From positions 1 through 45,290 of the forward strand of contig CAMDHJ010000012.1 of assembly GCA_945897865.1 (NCBI GenBank): a stretch of 45,290 nt of DNA, written 5' to 3'. Under the pieces are notes generated by a model, which was not told the DNA's origin, ran no database searches, and worked only from the letters and a program-made list of their open reading frames with translations. The position numbers and the translations under genes were made by a program. This document shows positions 1 to 8,670 of this stretch, piece by piece (positions within the stretch are counted from its first letter, which is position 1; each line of letters starts with the position of its first letter). The stretch comes from Tepidiphilus sp. J10 (GTDB lineage: Bacteria > Pseudomonadota > Gammaproteobacteria > Burkholderiales > Thiobacillaceae).

Positions 1-236
1 AAAGCCGATGGCTTGAGCTTCTTGCGGGCTTGAGAAAAGGCGCTCTTGGTGACAGCCCGGACAAAGGCAGCCTGATTGCCTAGACGGCCGAAGAAGTCGT
101 CCAGTTCGCTTTGGAGGCCCTTGATGAAGCCTTGGGCAAGGCAGATCACCAGCATGGAGAGTGTCAATGTCCGGCGTCGGGTGAAATCGGTTGCATTGGC
201 ACGATGGGTTGCAATGAACTCATCGGATTCAAGCAT
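1..236 (-). mobile_element. IS4-family transposase, N-terminal part (runs off window)
   Basis: Reading the minus strand from an ATG at 236 gives about 78 residues with no stop before the window edge. They include QGFIKGLQSELDDFF and VTKSAFSQARKKLKP, which match the conserved N-terminal region of IS4-type DDE transposases. The catalytic DDE core would lie outside the window, so activity cannot be judged. The frame stays open upstream to a TGA near 278 but has no other ATG, so 236 is the likely start. The stretch 237-407 between this gene and the next holds no gene; an arm pair at 340-346 and 375-381 (GGGGGTT/AACCCCC) could form a weak hairpin. The inverted-repeat end of the element was not identified. 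Confidence 0.75.
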
Positions 237-407
237 TGCAGCTGTTTCAGCGAATAAGTTGGCATGGAAGTTGCAATGTCATTTTATGATGTATCCTATT
301 GATTAATAACAACATTACGGGAAATATTTTATCACGGCTGGGGGTTTTTGGCTTAACTTAACGGCATTGGGGCGAACCCCCTCTTGTGCGCCATTTACCG
401 GCAGCGG

Positions 408-1871
408 TTACTGCTTGGCAGCCTTGGCACGGACGGCTTGTGCCTGATTCACCAAGTCGACATCGGTGCTCGTCAACTGACTGGCTGTGGCCGTGAAGGG
501 ATGACGACAAACATCAGAAACTTCCGTCTCATCCTCAACGTAATACCAATAGGTCTGATTGGCGTAGTCAGAGCCCCAGTTCTTGTAGCTGATCTCCAGA
601 TTGCTGTAACAGCCATTGGCATCCGCTGCAGCCTTTGCAGGACCCGCGTTGAGCGAATTCAGTTTCTTTGCCAGTGCGGTGCGGAAGGTCTTGCCATGTT
701 TGGCGGCGGCACGGGCCGCAGTCGCTTGCGCCGGACAGGTAATCTCAGTGGTGAATTCATAGTCCGAGTAGCACTTGCGGTTACTGGTGCTGACCGACTT
801 GGTCAGCCACTCGATGAAATTGCCCTGAATAATGCTGCCGCCGGTGACAGCAATCTTGAAGTCATCCCAGACTGCGGGATCACTGGCGGTTTCATCCGGG
901 AACGGGTTATTTTCGTCAAGTTCGAGGATTTTCCCATCCGGCCCCACCGAGAAAGCAATCCAGCCGCGTTCCCTGTCCTGGGCATCATTCGCCAGCGGCA
1001 TATCACCGACGCCACTCAGCAATGCAAAGTTGTCAGCGGTGCTGGCGTTGTCAATCCGGTTGAAATAAGCCAGGCCGGCTTCCCAATAATAGTTGCTGAC
1101 AAGCTGTGATTGCCCACAGGTAATCGAACCGCCATAGCCCCCGTAGCCACCGTAACCGCCATAGTCGTCATATTCATCATAGGAGCAGAGGTTGGAACCT
1201 TTCAGCACGGTTCCGTAAAAACTTGCGCCGCGCATAAGACTCTGTTGAAAGGAGATAGCACCATAGACATCGACATTGCCGGTGGCTGCGGCTTCAGGTT
1301 GGTATCCATAGGCATAGGGTACCAGCGAGAAACTGTCGATCCGCGTTGTGTCGGTGCTGACGATCTTGTTGAAGGTCACCGGGGTTTGCAGCGTCCAGGC
1401 GGCGCGGATCAAGGTGACCGTCATGTTGTTCTGACCTTCGATCAGATTGGCGGAAACATTGACGGTTTCCAGTGCGGTGCGATCTTCGCCACTGCCGGAT
1501 AGTTGCGTCACACGCACCACTGCTTCGCCAGGACTCACGCCTTCCAGGCTGGCGCTGACCGTCCCACCGCCGTCGGGACGCTCCAGCGTGACCGATTTTG
1601 TGGGTTCTCCATAACAGCCATAGTCTTGACAGCTCTGGTTGGTGGCGTCCCACACTTGCACCAGCACTGCGCTCGCGGCGTCATCAATGCGTGCCGCAGA
1701 TGCGCCAGCCGCCGGAAATTCGATGGAAATGCCGACATCGGCTTTAGCTGCCTGCGCCGTTGCTGAGCCGGCAGTACTGCTGCCGCCGTCGCAACCGGAA
1801 AGCATCAGGGCTGGTGTAAGCAGACCCGCCAGCACGAGTGCGGAGATGAGGCTTCGATGAGTTTGTTTCAT
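408..1871 (-). CDS. Large predicted lipoprotein with a Gly-Tyr-rich patch, function unknown
   Basis: A 487-residue protein. The start at 1871 is chosen over an upstream in-frame TTG (1919) because GGAG sits just before the ATG and the lipoprotein signal then begins directly (MKQTHRSLISALVLAG). The lipobox is LSGC, so the mature protein would begin CDGGSS. The residue after Cys is Asp, which in enteric bacteria keeps lipoproteins in the inner membrane. The N-terminal half resembles an Ig-like or pilus-associated adhesin fold (SVTLERPDGGGTVSASLEG), and the middle carries about four GGY repeats flanked by Asp/Tyr. Several cysteines in the C-terminal half could form disulfides. It follows the 875-residue lipoprotein by 44 bases and probably shares its transcript. 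No family could be named. Confidence 0.7.
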   Translation of the reverse strand: MKQTHRSLISALVLAGLLTPALMLSGCDGGSSTAGSATAQAAKADVGISIEFPAAGASAARIDDAASAVLVQVWDATNQSCQDYGCYGEPTKSVTLERPDGGGTVSASLEGVSPGEAVVRVTQLSGSGEDRTALETVNVSANLIEGQNNMTVTLIRAAWTLQTPVTFNKIVSTDTTRIDSFSLVPYAYGYQPEAAATGNVDVYGAISFQQSLMRGASFYGTVLKGSNLCSYDEYDDYGGYGGYGGYGGSITCGQSQLVSNYYWEAGLAYFNRIDNASTADNFALLSGVGDMPLANDAQDRERGWIAFSVGPDGKILELDENNPFPDETASDPAVWDDFKIAVTGGSIIQGNFIEWLTKSVSTSNRKCYSDYEFTTEITCPAQATAARAAAKHGKTFRTALAKKLNSLNAGPAKAAADANGCYSNLEISYKNWGSDYANQTYWYYVEDETEVSDVCRHPFTATASQLTSTDVDLVNQAQAVRAKAAKQ

Positions 1872-1915
1872 GATGTGCTCCATGTTTCGCTGAGTTTGTC
1901 TGAATCGGGCGGGGA

Positions 1916-4543
1916 TCAACGAACGGTCACGTCGACATTGGATGGCGCCGTACCGACCTGCACATTGGTGGAACGCGCATCCGTCAGTGCGCCGTCAGTG
2001 ACGGTCAGTGTGACGATGACCGGCGTGTCTGCGTTGGGCGCGGTGATCGAGCAGGTCGCGCTGCCATTAACCAGTGCCACGTTACAGGCTTCGCCAAGCT
2101 GGAGACCGCTCGGTTGGGTGCTCCAGGTCGCGGTCAGATTGTCGCCATCCGGATCCCATGCGTAGCCGGTAAAGGTCATGGCAGCACCTTTCTCATAGCT
2201 GCTGTTGCCGGCTATCAGATAAGACACATTCGGCTTACGGTTGGCCAATGGCGGCGATACCGTTACGGTTCCCAGCGACGTGCAGCCCTGTTTGCTGGCG
2301 TTATCGGTCAATCCGAGCACCAGCGCGTGGTTGCCTTGCGGCAGCGAAATTTCGGGGTTGGCATTATTGGCAGTGGCATTTCCGTTGGCGACCAGGTTTC
2401 CGGTAAAACTGCCGGAAAGTCCGGTGTCGGTTCCGCCGCTGAAGGTGCCGTCCGCATTGCAGGTTGCCCCGCTCCACACCCGCCATCCAATCGGATAGTC
2501 GTCATCGCTATCCGCGCCGTAGAGATACAACTGGGTGGTGGCAGTGGTATCGCTACCCCGCAGCCGCATGCTGTGGCTATAGGCATAGCCATAGGCATAA
2601 GGCGCACGGTTGGCCAGCACGATGTCGTTCAGCACGACAAGTGTGTTGTTGTCCTGGTTTTCCAGATTGGCAACCGCGCCATTGACCATGAATTTGCCGA
2701 TGGAGGTGAATCCATTGCTGATGTAAACGTCGTATTCGGCGCCTTGCCGGACCTCGGCGCTGAAACTGCCATCGCTGCCGGAGACTGCGGAGAAGCGACG
2801 GTTGCCGCCATAACCATAAACAGATTGGCCGGACTTGGGTGCACCCGACTCATCCAAGACCTGCCCCTCAACAGTTGCCTGAACGGGTGGGGTGATGGTG
2901 ATGTTCTGGGTAGCGCAATTATTGGGCGACGCACCCAACAAGGCAGGATCGATTTCCTTCCACTCTTCGTTGAACCGATCGTAGTAACCCAGTCTTCCCT
3001 CGCGATCCGTTGCACTGTCAGTGGCTTCGGACTGCAACAGCACGGTGATCTTGTAATCGCCGCTGGCGTTGGTGGAGCCGGAGCCGTAGCTGAATGTCTG
3101 CACAGCATCGTTGTCGCTCAAGGACAAATACTGTCCAGCAATTGCCGCGCCGGTATCGCTACGGGTCATCTTGCCCTGGACGCACAATTCCACCGGATCA
3201 GTGAACACCAGCGGGTAGTCCAGATTCCAGTATTGGCGCTGGAAGTTCTCATTGGTCACGTAAATGCGCACATTGAGTTGATTGGCGGCGGCGTAGGAAC
3301 GGAAGTCGGCGGTGTTGATGACTTCATCGCCGTTGTGATCGCCAACCTGAGCCCAAGTGACCATTGAAGAAGCATCACCGTTGTAGTTGCGTACCAGCGT
3401 GCCGATGCCGAACAGATCCCAGCGCCCGGTGTTGGGGTCGTAGGTATAAATCGGCACCTGGAAGCCGTCGCGCGCTTCATCGCCAAGCAGCTCGTCGCGG
3501 GTCGGCGAACCATCATCGTATGCTTTGCGCATAGCCGCGCAGTCGCTGGTGTTGTCTGGAATGGCGACATCTGCTTTTACCGGATCGTTACAGGCATCCT
3601 GCAACAGATTATTCAGAGAACCTTGCGGCAACCAACGGGTGACGATGGTGGGATTAGCCCAATTGACAGCGGCCTTTTTCAGGCCACGCGCCACGCGCGC
3701 CGCTTTAGCCGCAGCGCCGATGTTCTGCCCGCTGTCGTCGGTCAGATTCATATAGTCGAAACCCAGCGAGACGATCCGGATCGGGCGTCCTTGCGCATCA
3801 TTGCGTGAATCCGTATAGGAACCCGGGAAGCGGCGTGCATCGTCGGCATCGGATGAATCGAAGGTCTGCAACTGGGCGCGAATCGAGGTGACGCCGGTTA
3901 ATGTATCCGCCGGGATTTCGATTTCCATGTCCGAGTCTTCTCCAGCCGCTTTTGCCGCCAGATATTGTTTGCCGGCCATCGCCTTGCGGCTACCGTCGCG
4001 CATTCGCACGATGCCCATGACAAAGGAACCCTTGTTGGCGCCGGCAGTGATCGACTCACCGACATTGGCTACGCTGGTGATGACGCTGGACAACTCGGCA
4101 TCGGGAATACGGATGCTTTCGGGCCGGGACGTGAAGTCCACACGGGTGGAATAGTCGGTAAAACCGTCGCGTCTGACGTTCACCACGACATAACCGCCAC
4201 TGGCAAGGTCGCCGTTGGGATCATTCAATGTCAATTCATAACCGCCAACGGCATTGCTGATCACGGTTTGCAAGTCAACTTGCGTGTCATCTGCCTTGTA
4301 CACGCCAACTTCAACCACGGCGTCGGGTACCGCCGCCGCCTTGGCGGCTGCGCCGGCAGCACCCGCAGCGCCGACACCGCCCGCCACGACCACATCGCCG
4401 CCAGCCGGGGCGCCTGCAACAGGATCGTCGTCACCCCCACCAAGACAACCTCCCAGACTCAATAGCCCTGCCAGAGCCAGTAATCTAGCCGTCTCTTTCA
4501 GGCGTAGATTGGTCGGCGAAAGAACTTGCGATCTTGATTTCAT
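1916..4543 (-). CDS. Large lipoprotein with carboxypeptidase-regulatory-like, dockerin-like and PKD-like segments
   Basis: An 875-residue protein; the start is fixed by an AGGAGG site seven bases before the ATG. The signal peptide ends in a lipobox LGGC followed by a Gly/Asp-rich linker. Residues about 55-130 look like a carboxypeptidase-regulatory-type beta sandwich (GGYELTLNDPNG). Around residue 410 is GDHNGDEVINTADF, a calcium-loop pattern like a single dockerin or EF-hand repeat. A second regulatory-like domain starts near residue 550 (VEGQVLDESGAPKSGQ). The C-terminus reads as a PKD or cadherin-like domain (AWDPDGDNLTATWS). This is typical of exported surface proteins. It diverges from gspC across a 508-base gap and precedes another lipoprotein gene. 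A link to the adjacent secretion system is inference from position only. Confidence 0.72.
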   Translation of the reverse strand: MKSRSQVLSPTNLRLKETARLLALAGLLSLGGCLGGGDDDPVAGAPAGGDVVVAGGVGAAGAAGAAAKAAAVPDAVVEVGVYKADDTQVDLQTVISNAVGGYELTLNDPNGDLASGGYVVVNVRRDGFTDYSTRVDFTSRPESIRIPDAELSSVITSVANVGESITAGANKGSFVMGIVRMRDGSRKAMAGKQYLAAKAAGEDSDMEIEIPADTLTGVTSIRAQLQTFDSSDADDARRFPGSYTDSRNDAQGRPIRIVSLGFDYMNLTDDSGQNIGAAAKAARVARGLKKAAVNWANPTIVTRWLPQGSLNNLLQDACNDPVKADVAIPDNTSDCAAMRKAYDDGSPTRDELLGDEARDGFQVPIYTYDPNTGRWDLFGIGTLVRNYNGDASSMVTWAQVGDHNGDEVINTADFRSYAAANQLNVRIYVTNENFQRQYWNLDYPLVFTDPVELCVQGKMTRSDTGAAIAGQYLSLSDNDAVQTFSYGSGSTNASGDYKITVLLQSEATDSATDREGRLGYYDRFNEEWKEIDPALLGASPNNCATQNITITPPVQATVEGQVLDESGAPKSGQSVYGYGGNRRFSAVSGSDGSFSAEVRQGAEYDVYISNGFTSIGKFMVNGAVANLENQDNNTLVVLNDIVLANRAPYAYGYAYSHSMRLRGSDTTATTQLYLYGADSDDDYPIGWRVWSGATCNADGTFSGGTDTGLSGSFTGNLVANGNATANNANPEISLPQGNHALVLGLTDNASKQGCTSLGTVTVSPPLANRKPNVSYLIAGNSSYEKGAAMTFTGYAWDPDGDNLTATWSTQPSGLQLGEACNVALVNGSATCSITAPNADTPVIVTLTVTDGALTDARSTNVQVGTAPSNVDVTVR

Positions 4544-5051
4544 GTTGCCTCCTGTAAACAAGTGGGTGACGAATTTTCAGAACGGGCGAAATGTTGCCGC
4601 GTTCAAAGCGTAGCTGGAAACCGAGACTGAACTGTCTCCATTGGAAGGTCCGGTGAATGCATGCAAGTAGATAATTCGTTGCGAGATTAGCCAGAACAGC
4701 ATCTAGCACCTTGCCAGATAATAAGCATTCGATATCTCATCACTCTTCATTTTGGGCGAGCAACTACTACTGTCAATGTCTATCTCTAAGTAAATTCCCT
4801 TATCTATTACACATCTCTGAAATCCTGAAACCATGACTTCGTTCCACTCGTCGCGATCGGCGCGTTTCGCCAAACGGCAAACACAGGAGTTCCCATTAAT
4901 TGCGCCTGATCAAATCGGCAGCCCTTTCAGCGGTGTTCTATTTCGGTTGCAACATTCTTGGGTTACCCTGCTGGACGTTTAATCACTTTCCCCTGTGCGC
5001 CCGTTCCTTTGGGCGCCCCGCTGGAAAACCATTCTGATTGTCTGATTACAG
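4544..5051. promoter_or_regulatory. 508-base divergent intergenic region between lipoprotein operon and gspC
   Basis: No convincing gene is present. The region is clearly more AT-rich between about 4660 and 4830 than the flanking genes, as expected of a divergent promoter region. Next to the lipoprotein start (4575-4609) is a block that resembles one upstream of the lipoprotein gene starting at 13558 (listed separately). No clear sigma-70 hexamer pair could be placed with confidence. Confidence 0.5.
4575..4609 (-). promoter_or_regulatory. Candidate conserved upstream element, copy 1
   Basis: The plus-strand text starts tttcagaacgggcgaaat and continues to gccgcgttcaaag. A similar block occurs at 13614-13647 upstream of the Ig-like lipoprotein gene; by eye about 24 of 34 positions agree with one gap. 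Both lie 30-60 bases upstream of lipoprotein start codons in the same orientation, so a shared promoter or regulator site is possible. It may be chance. Confidence 0.3.
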
Positions 5052-5897
5052 TTGTCGATACCCTTGACTTCCCGCCCAGCGTGGGCACTTCGTTTACCCA
5101 CTTTCGCGCTGATCGCGGCACTCCTGCTGTTAACCTGGCTGTTGGCGCACTGGACCTGGGTTTTTCTGACGCCACGCCAGCAGGCATCGTCATCTTCCGC
5201 TTCCGCGCCGGCATTGAGCAAAGTGCTGGCCGAAAAAGTGGTGGGCTTGCAACTTTTTGGTGGGACCGCTACCAGCGAGCTCATCGGAGAGTCCGTGCCG
5301 GTGGCTGCGGTTTCCAACATTGGTGTGCGCGGCGTGTATTCGACGCGTGACGGGCGTTCCGGTTTTGCGGTGCTGGTGGTGGATGGCCAGCCGATTTCGG
5401 CAATCACCGGGCAAGAGTTTTCGCCTGGGCTAGTGTTGCAACGGGTGTATCCGGATAGCGTCGAAATTCTGCGCGGCAGTCAGTTGGAGACAGCTCGAAT
5501 GGTGACATCAACCGGAGGGGTCGCGTCGCCTTCTACCCCAACGGGAAGCAGCGACGCCTTGCAAATGACCGTGCGGCAACTGGGCCCTCGCCAATATGGT
5601 TTTTCGCGTACTGAATTATTGGCAATGTTGAAGCGCCCGGATCAGATGGTGTTGTTGGGTCGTTATGGTCCACATCCGCGTGGCGGGGCGGTGCTGGAGC
5701 GGAGCCCGGCGGGCGGCTTGCCGGAAAAACTCGGTTTGAAAGTGGGTGATGTCGTCACCGGAATCAATGGCAAACCCTTGTCGGGTCCGGGCGATGTGGC
5801 ACGCCTTTATCAACTTCTGATCAAAAGTGAGAGAGTCAGCGTGGATGTCTTGCGAGCGGGTAACAAGATGGATTTTGGCCTACAGGTGACCTCATGA
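5052..5897 (+). CDS. gspC: Type II secretion system inner-membrane protein GspC
   Basis: A 281-residue bitopic protein. It has a short cytoplasmic N-terminus, one membrane segment at about residues 14-35 (FALIAALLLLTWLLAHW), a periplasmic homology region around 60-140 (LFGG, GVRGVYSTRDGRSGFAVL) and a C-terminal PDZ domain (GLKVGDVVTGINGKPLSG). GspC links the inner-membrane platform to the GspD secretin and helps recruit substrates. The frame is closed by a TGA at 5043, so the first usable start is the TTG at 5052; a second TTG lies four codons later. The start is therefore uncertain. The stop overlaps the gspD start by four bases (ATGA), implying translational coupling. Confidence 0.88.
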   Translation: MSIPLTSRPAWALRLPTFALIAALLLLTWLLAHWTWVFLTPRQQASSSSASAPALSKVLAEKVVGLQLFGGTATSELIGESVPVAAVSNIGVRGVYSTRDGRSGFAVLVVDGQPISAITGQEFSPGLVLQRVYPDSVEILRGSQLETARMVTSTGGVASPSTPTGSSDALQMTVRQLGPRQYGFSRTELLAMLKRPDQMVLLGRYGPHPRGGAVLERSPAGGLPEKLGLKVGDVVTGINGKPLSGPGDVARLYQLLIKSERVSVDVLRAGNKMDFGLQVTS

Positions 5898-7954
5898 ATC
5901 GAAGCACACGCAGAAACCTGGCTACTTTGGCGTTGTGTCTGATGCTGCCATTCGCCCATGCCGACAGCCGGGTCACACTCAACTTCGTCAATGCCGAGAT
6001 CGATACCGTAGTGCGTGCGATGGGGCAGATCACCGGGAAGAATTTTCTACTCGATCCGCGCGTGAAGGGCACGATCAATATCTCATCGGTGGCGCCGGTC
6101 AGTGCGGACTTGGCCTATCAGATATTGATTTCCTCGCTGCGCATGCAGGGCTTTACCGCAGTGGAAGGCAAGGGCGTGGTGAAAATTCTGCCGGAGGCGG
6201 ATGCCAAACAGCACTACAGCCAGACGTTCGGCAAGGTTGTGAAGAGTGGTGGCGATCAGGTAGTGACTCAGGTTTATCCGTTGCAACACGCTACTGCCGC
6301 GCAATTGGTCACTGTACTCAGACCCTTGATTGCCCCGAACAACGCAGTCTCGGCGTACCCCGGTTCAAACACCTTGGTGATCACCGATTACGCAGAAAAC
6401 CTGAAACGCCTGACCCAGATCATCGAGGCGATCGACAAGCCCAACGATGCCGAATTCAACGTCATCAAGGTCAAGCATTTATCGGCAATCGAACTGGCGC
6501 AGCAGTTATCTCGTCTCTTCGCCGACCCAACCGGTGCACCGGCCGCGCAGGCGCCAGGCAGCGCGTTGATGATTTCCGCCGATGGCCGCAGCAACAGCTT
6601 GCTGGTGCGCACCGACAATCAAGGCAAGCTGGAAACCTTGCGCGCGATGGTGGCGCAACTCGATACGCCCACCGCCGGCATGAGCAATCTGCAGGTGGTG
6701 CATTTGCGCAATGCGGACGCGACCAAGCTGGCGGAAACCTTGCGTGCAGTCGCGGCAGCAGATTCGCGCAGTAGTGCCGGAGTAGCGCCAGCGGGCGGCG
6801 CGCCAGCCACGACCAGCAGCAACGGCGTCACCATTCTGGCCGACGCAGCGACCAATTCCCTGGTCATCAACGCACCGGATCATCTTTACAACAGCCTGCG
6901 CGCGGTGATCGACAAGCTGGATGCACAACGCGCGCAGGTGTTTGTCGAAGCGCTGATTGTCGAAGTCACTAGCGAGAAAGCTGCAGAGTTGGGCATTCAA
7001 TGGCAAGGTCCAATCCTGCAACGTGCCAACGATTTCGCCCTGCTCGGTGGCACTAATTTCGGCACTGGTGGCAATAATCTGCTTGGCCTTTCCTCTGCCA
7101 TCGCCGGTGGCACGGCTTTGCCTTTGCCTAGCCCCGGATTGAATCTAGCCCTGGGCCAAATGATTACGCTGAATGGCGAAAAGGTCACCAGCTTGACCGC
7201 GTTGGCGCGTCTGCTGGAAACCGACAGCGATGCCAATATCCTGTCGACGCCGAACATCCTGACCATGGATAACGAAGAAGCCAAGATTGTCATCGGCCAG
7301 AACGTACCATTTGTCACCGGCAGCTACTCGCAGACCGGCACCACGGGTGCACTTACGAGTCCGTTCAAAACAGTTGAGCGTAAGGACGTCGGCTTAACTT
7401 TGAAAGTCAAGCCGCAGGTTTCCGAAGGTGGCAACGTCAAACTGCAGATCATGCAGGAGGTGTCCAGCGTATTTAATGCGGAGAATCCGGACGGCATCAC
7501 CACCAACAAACGCTCGATAGAAACCACGGTGCTGGTCGGCGATGGCGAGGCCATCGTGCTGGGCGGCCTGATTCAGGACGACGTTTCAAATGACGTCAAC
7601 AAAGTCCCCGGCCTGGGCAACATTCCACTACTAGGGGCTCTGTTCCGGAGTGAGGTGCGCAATCGTAAAAAGACGAATTTGATGGTGTTCCTGCGACCCG
7701 TAGTGGTGCGCACGCAGGAGGCGATGGCTGGCTTGACCGAAAGTCGCTACGACTTTATCCGCAACGTCTATGGCGCTTACCCGATTCAAAAGCGCTGGCT
7801 TTTGCCAGATAACTCGCCTGGCGCATTGCCGGATTTGAAGCTGGACAACATGTTGACCGCCAAACCGGTTGCGTCAAGGGTGGTTGAAACCATCGAACCG
7901 AAGCCGGCCATACCTGCCCAACCGGCGCCTGCTTATCCATTCTGGCCCGACTGA
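5894..7954 (+). CDS. gspD: Type II secretion system secretin GspD
   Basis: A 686-residue outer-membrane channel subunit. A cleavable signal peptide ends near FAHA-DS. The N0 domain follows (VTLNFVNAEIDTVVRAMGQ), then three KH-like N1-N3 repeats, the last interrupted by a Ser/Ala/Gly-rich loop (about 290-310), and the secretin core with VPFVTGSYSQTG and the C-terminal GLIQDDVSNDVNKVPGLGNI signature. The final 90 or so residues are a Pro/Ala-rich tail that could serve as the pilotin-binding S-domain, although no pilotin gene is nearby. It is coupled to gspC by overlap. Eight bases after its stop an ATG opens what looks like the original gspE start, now disrupted. Confidence 0.95.
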   Translation: MNRSTRRNLATLALCLMLPFAHADSRVTLNFVNAEIDTVVRAMGQITGKNFLLDPRVKGTINISSVAPVSADLAYQILISSLRMQGFTAVEGKGVVKILPEADAKQHYSQTFGKVVKSGGDQVVTQVYPLQHATAAQLVTVLRPLIAPNNAVSAYPGSNTLVITDYAENLKRLTQIIEAIDKPNDAEFNVIKVKHLSAIELAQQLSRLFADPTGAPAAQAPGSALMISADGRSNSLLVRTDNQGKLETLRAMVAQLDTPTAGMSNLQVVHLRNADATKLAETLRAVAAADSRSSAGVAPAGGAPATTSSNGVTILADAATNSLVINAPDHLYNSLRAVIDKLDAQRAQVFVEALIVEVTSEKAAELGIQWQGPILQRANDFALLGGTNFGTGGNNLLGLSSAIAGGTALPLPSPGLNLALGQMITLNGEKVTSLTALARLLETDSDANILSTPNILTMDNEEAKIVIGQNVPFVTGSYSQTGTTGALTSPFKTVERKDVGLTLKVKPQVSEGGNVKLQIMQEVSSVFNAENPDGITTNKRSIETTVLVGDGEAIVLGGLIQDDVSNDVNKVPGLGNIPLLGALFRSEVRNRKKTNLMVFLRPVVVRTQEAMAGLTESRYDFIRNVYGAYPIQKRWLLPDNSPGALPDLKLDNMLTAKPVASRVVETIEPKPAIPAQPAPAYPFWPD

Positions 7955-7962
7955 GCTTCATC

Positions 7963-8064
7963 ATGCAGCCGATCGACCCCGTCATTGTCCGCCGCATTCC
8001 TTACCACGCCGCGCGGATGTTGCGTTGCGGGGGTGGCGTCACCAAATTAATGTTTATACAATAA
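7963..8064 (+). pseudogene. Remnant of the gspE 5' end, cut off by the brnTA insertion
   Basis: An ATG eight bases after gspD opens a 33-residue frame that reads MQPIDPVIVRRIPYHAAR before diverging and stopping at 8062. The intact gspE downstream begins MVEILSCDAAIVRRIPYHAAR, so VRRIPYHAAR is shared. At the DNA level 7978-8016 aligns with 8684-8722 with about six mismatches, mostly at third codon positions. The spacing after gspD is what an operon gene would have. The simplest reading is that this was the native gspE start, separated from the rest of the gene by the toxin-antitoxin pair. The divergence between copies points to recombination with a different gspE allele rather than a recent target-site duplication. 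Confidence 0.7.
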
Positions 8065-8065
8065 A
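8053..8065 (+). promoter_or_regulatory. Candidate brnTA promoter/operator palindrome
   Basis: Immediately before the brnT start lies TTTATACAATAAA, a five-base inverted repeat around ACA that contains a TATACA-like -10 hexamer. BrnA-type antitoxins bind palindromes in their own promoter. A matching -35 hexamer at normal spacing was not found, so this is a weak inference. Confidence 0.3.
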
Positions 8066-8069
8066 TGCA

Positions 8070-8339
8070 GTGGGCTACGAATTCGACGCAGCAAAAGACG
8101 AGAGCAATCTCGTTAAGCATGGATTGTCGTTGGCTGATTCCGAAGGCTTTGAATGGGAAACAGCCGTGGTTCGTGAGGACACACGCAAGCAGTACGACGA
8201 GCAACGGTTAGAAGCAACCGGCCTGATTGGTGATCGGCTGCATGTGATGATCTACTGCCTGCGCAGTGATGTCGTTCGCGTCATCAGCCTTCGCAAGGCC
8301 AACCCAAGAGAGGTGAGACGTTATGTCGCTGAAAACTAA
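8070..8339 (+). CDS. brnT: BrnT-family toxin
   Basis: An 89-residue protein read from a GTG at 8070. It begins GYEFDAAKDESNLVKHGLSL, the characteristic BrnT opening (Y-x-W/F-D-x-x-K-x-x-x-N-x-x-K-H), and ends with the family's VRVISLRKANPREVRRY. Characterised BrnT proteins are RelE-fold ribonucleases that inhibit translation and are neutralised by BrnA. The start is set by family length, since earlier ATGs are out of frame or stopped. Its 3' end overlaps brnA by 17 bases, the usual toxin-first arrangement. It lies inside the gsp operon, between the gspE remnant and the intact gspE. A short TTTAT-ACA-ATAAA palindrome just upstream could be an autoregulatory site. Confidence 0.88.
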   Translation: MGYEFDAAKDESNLVKHGLSLADSEGFEWETAVVREDTRKQYDEQRLEATGLIGDRLHVMIYCLRSDVVRVISLRKANPREVRRYVAEN

Positions 8340-8670
8340 ATCGGGTCGCATCGTTCAGGTGCCCACCCCGGAAGAAGACGCTGCCATTAACGCCGGCATC
8401 GCCGCTGACCCGGATGCCCGCGAATTGGACGCTGAATGGTTTGCCCAGGCAAAACCGGCCAGCGAGTTTTACCAGGCAGAAACTTATGCCGCGTTGGTCG
8501 CCATGAAACGCCCACGTGGCCGCCCAAAAGCTGACGAAACGAAAGTCTTTACCGCCATCCGCCTGGATGCAGATTTGCTGGCCGCGTTCAAGTCCACTGG
8601 CAAGGGTTGGCAAACGCGGGTGAATGCCGCGCTCCGCCAGTACATTGCTGAGCACCCGATAAATGGTTGA
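8323..8670 (+). CDS. brnA: BrnA-family antitoxin
   Basis: A 115-residue protein. The C-terminal part (KVFTAIRLDADLLAAFKSTG, then WQTRVNAALRQYI) is the ribbon-helix-helix-like DNA-binding domain of BrnA. The N-terminal part is the acidic, probably flexible toxin-binding region. BrnA neutralises BrnT and represses the shared promoter. A GAGG site nine bases before the ATG, inside the brnT end, supports the start. Its last eight bases overlap the gspE start codon (ATGGTTGA), so the secretion ATPase is now translationally coupled to an antitoxin gene. That coupling is unusual and could tie gspE expression to toxin-antitoxin autoregulation. Confidence 0.88.
   Translation: MSLKTKSGRIVQVPTPEEDAAINAGIAADPDARELDAEWFAQAKPASEFYQAETYAALVAMKRPRGRPKADETKVFTAIRLDADLLAAFKSTGKGWQTRVNAALRQYIAEHPING

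Noticed and set aside
384-1502. Long plus-strand frames opposite the lipoprotein gene
   Set aside because: They mirror the minus-strand lipoprotein, which has a signal peptide, lipobox and ribosome-binding site; the plus frames have no domain-like content.
7869-8069. Longer BrnT start reaching back into gspD
   Set aside because: The extra residues overlap gspD out of frame and have no counterpart in BrnT proteins; the GTG at 8070 gives the family's normal N-terminus.
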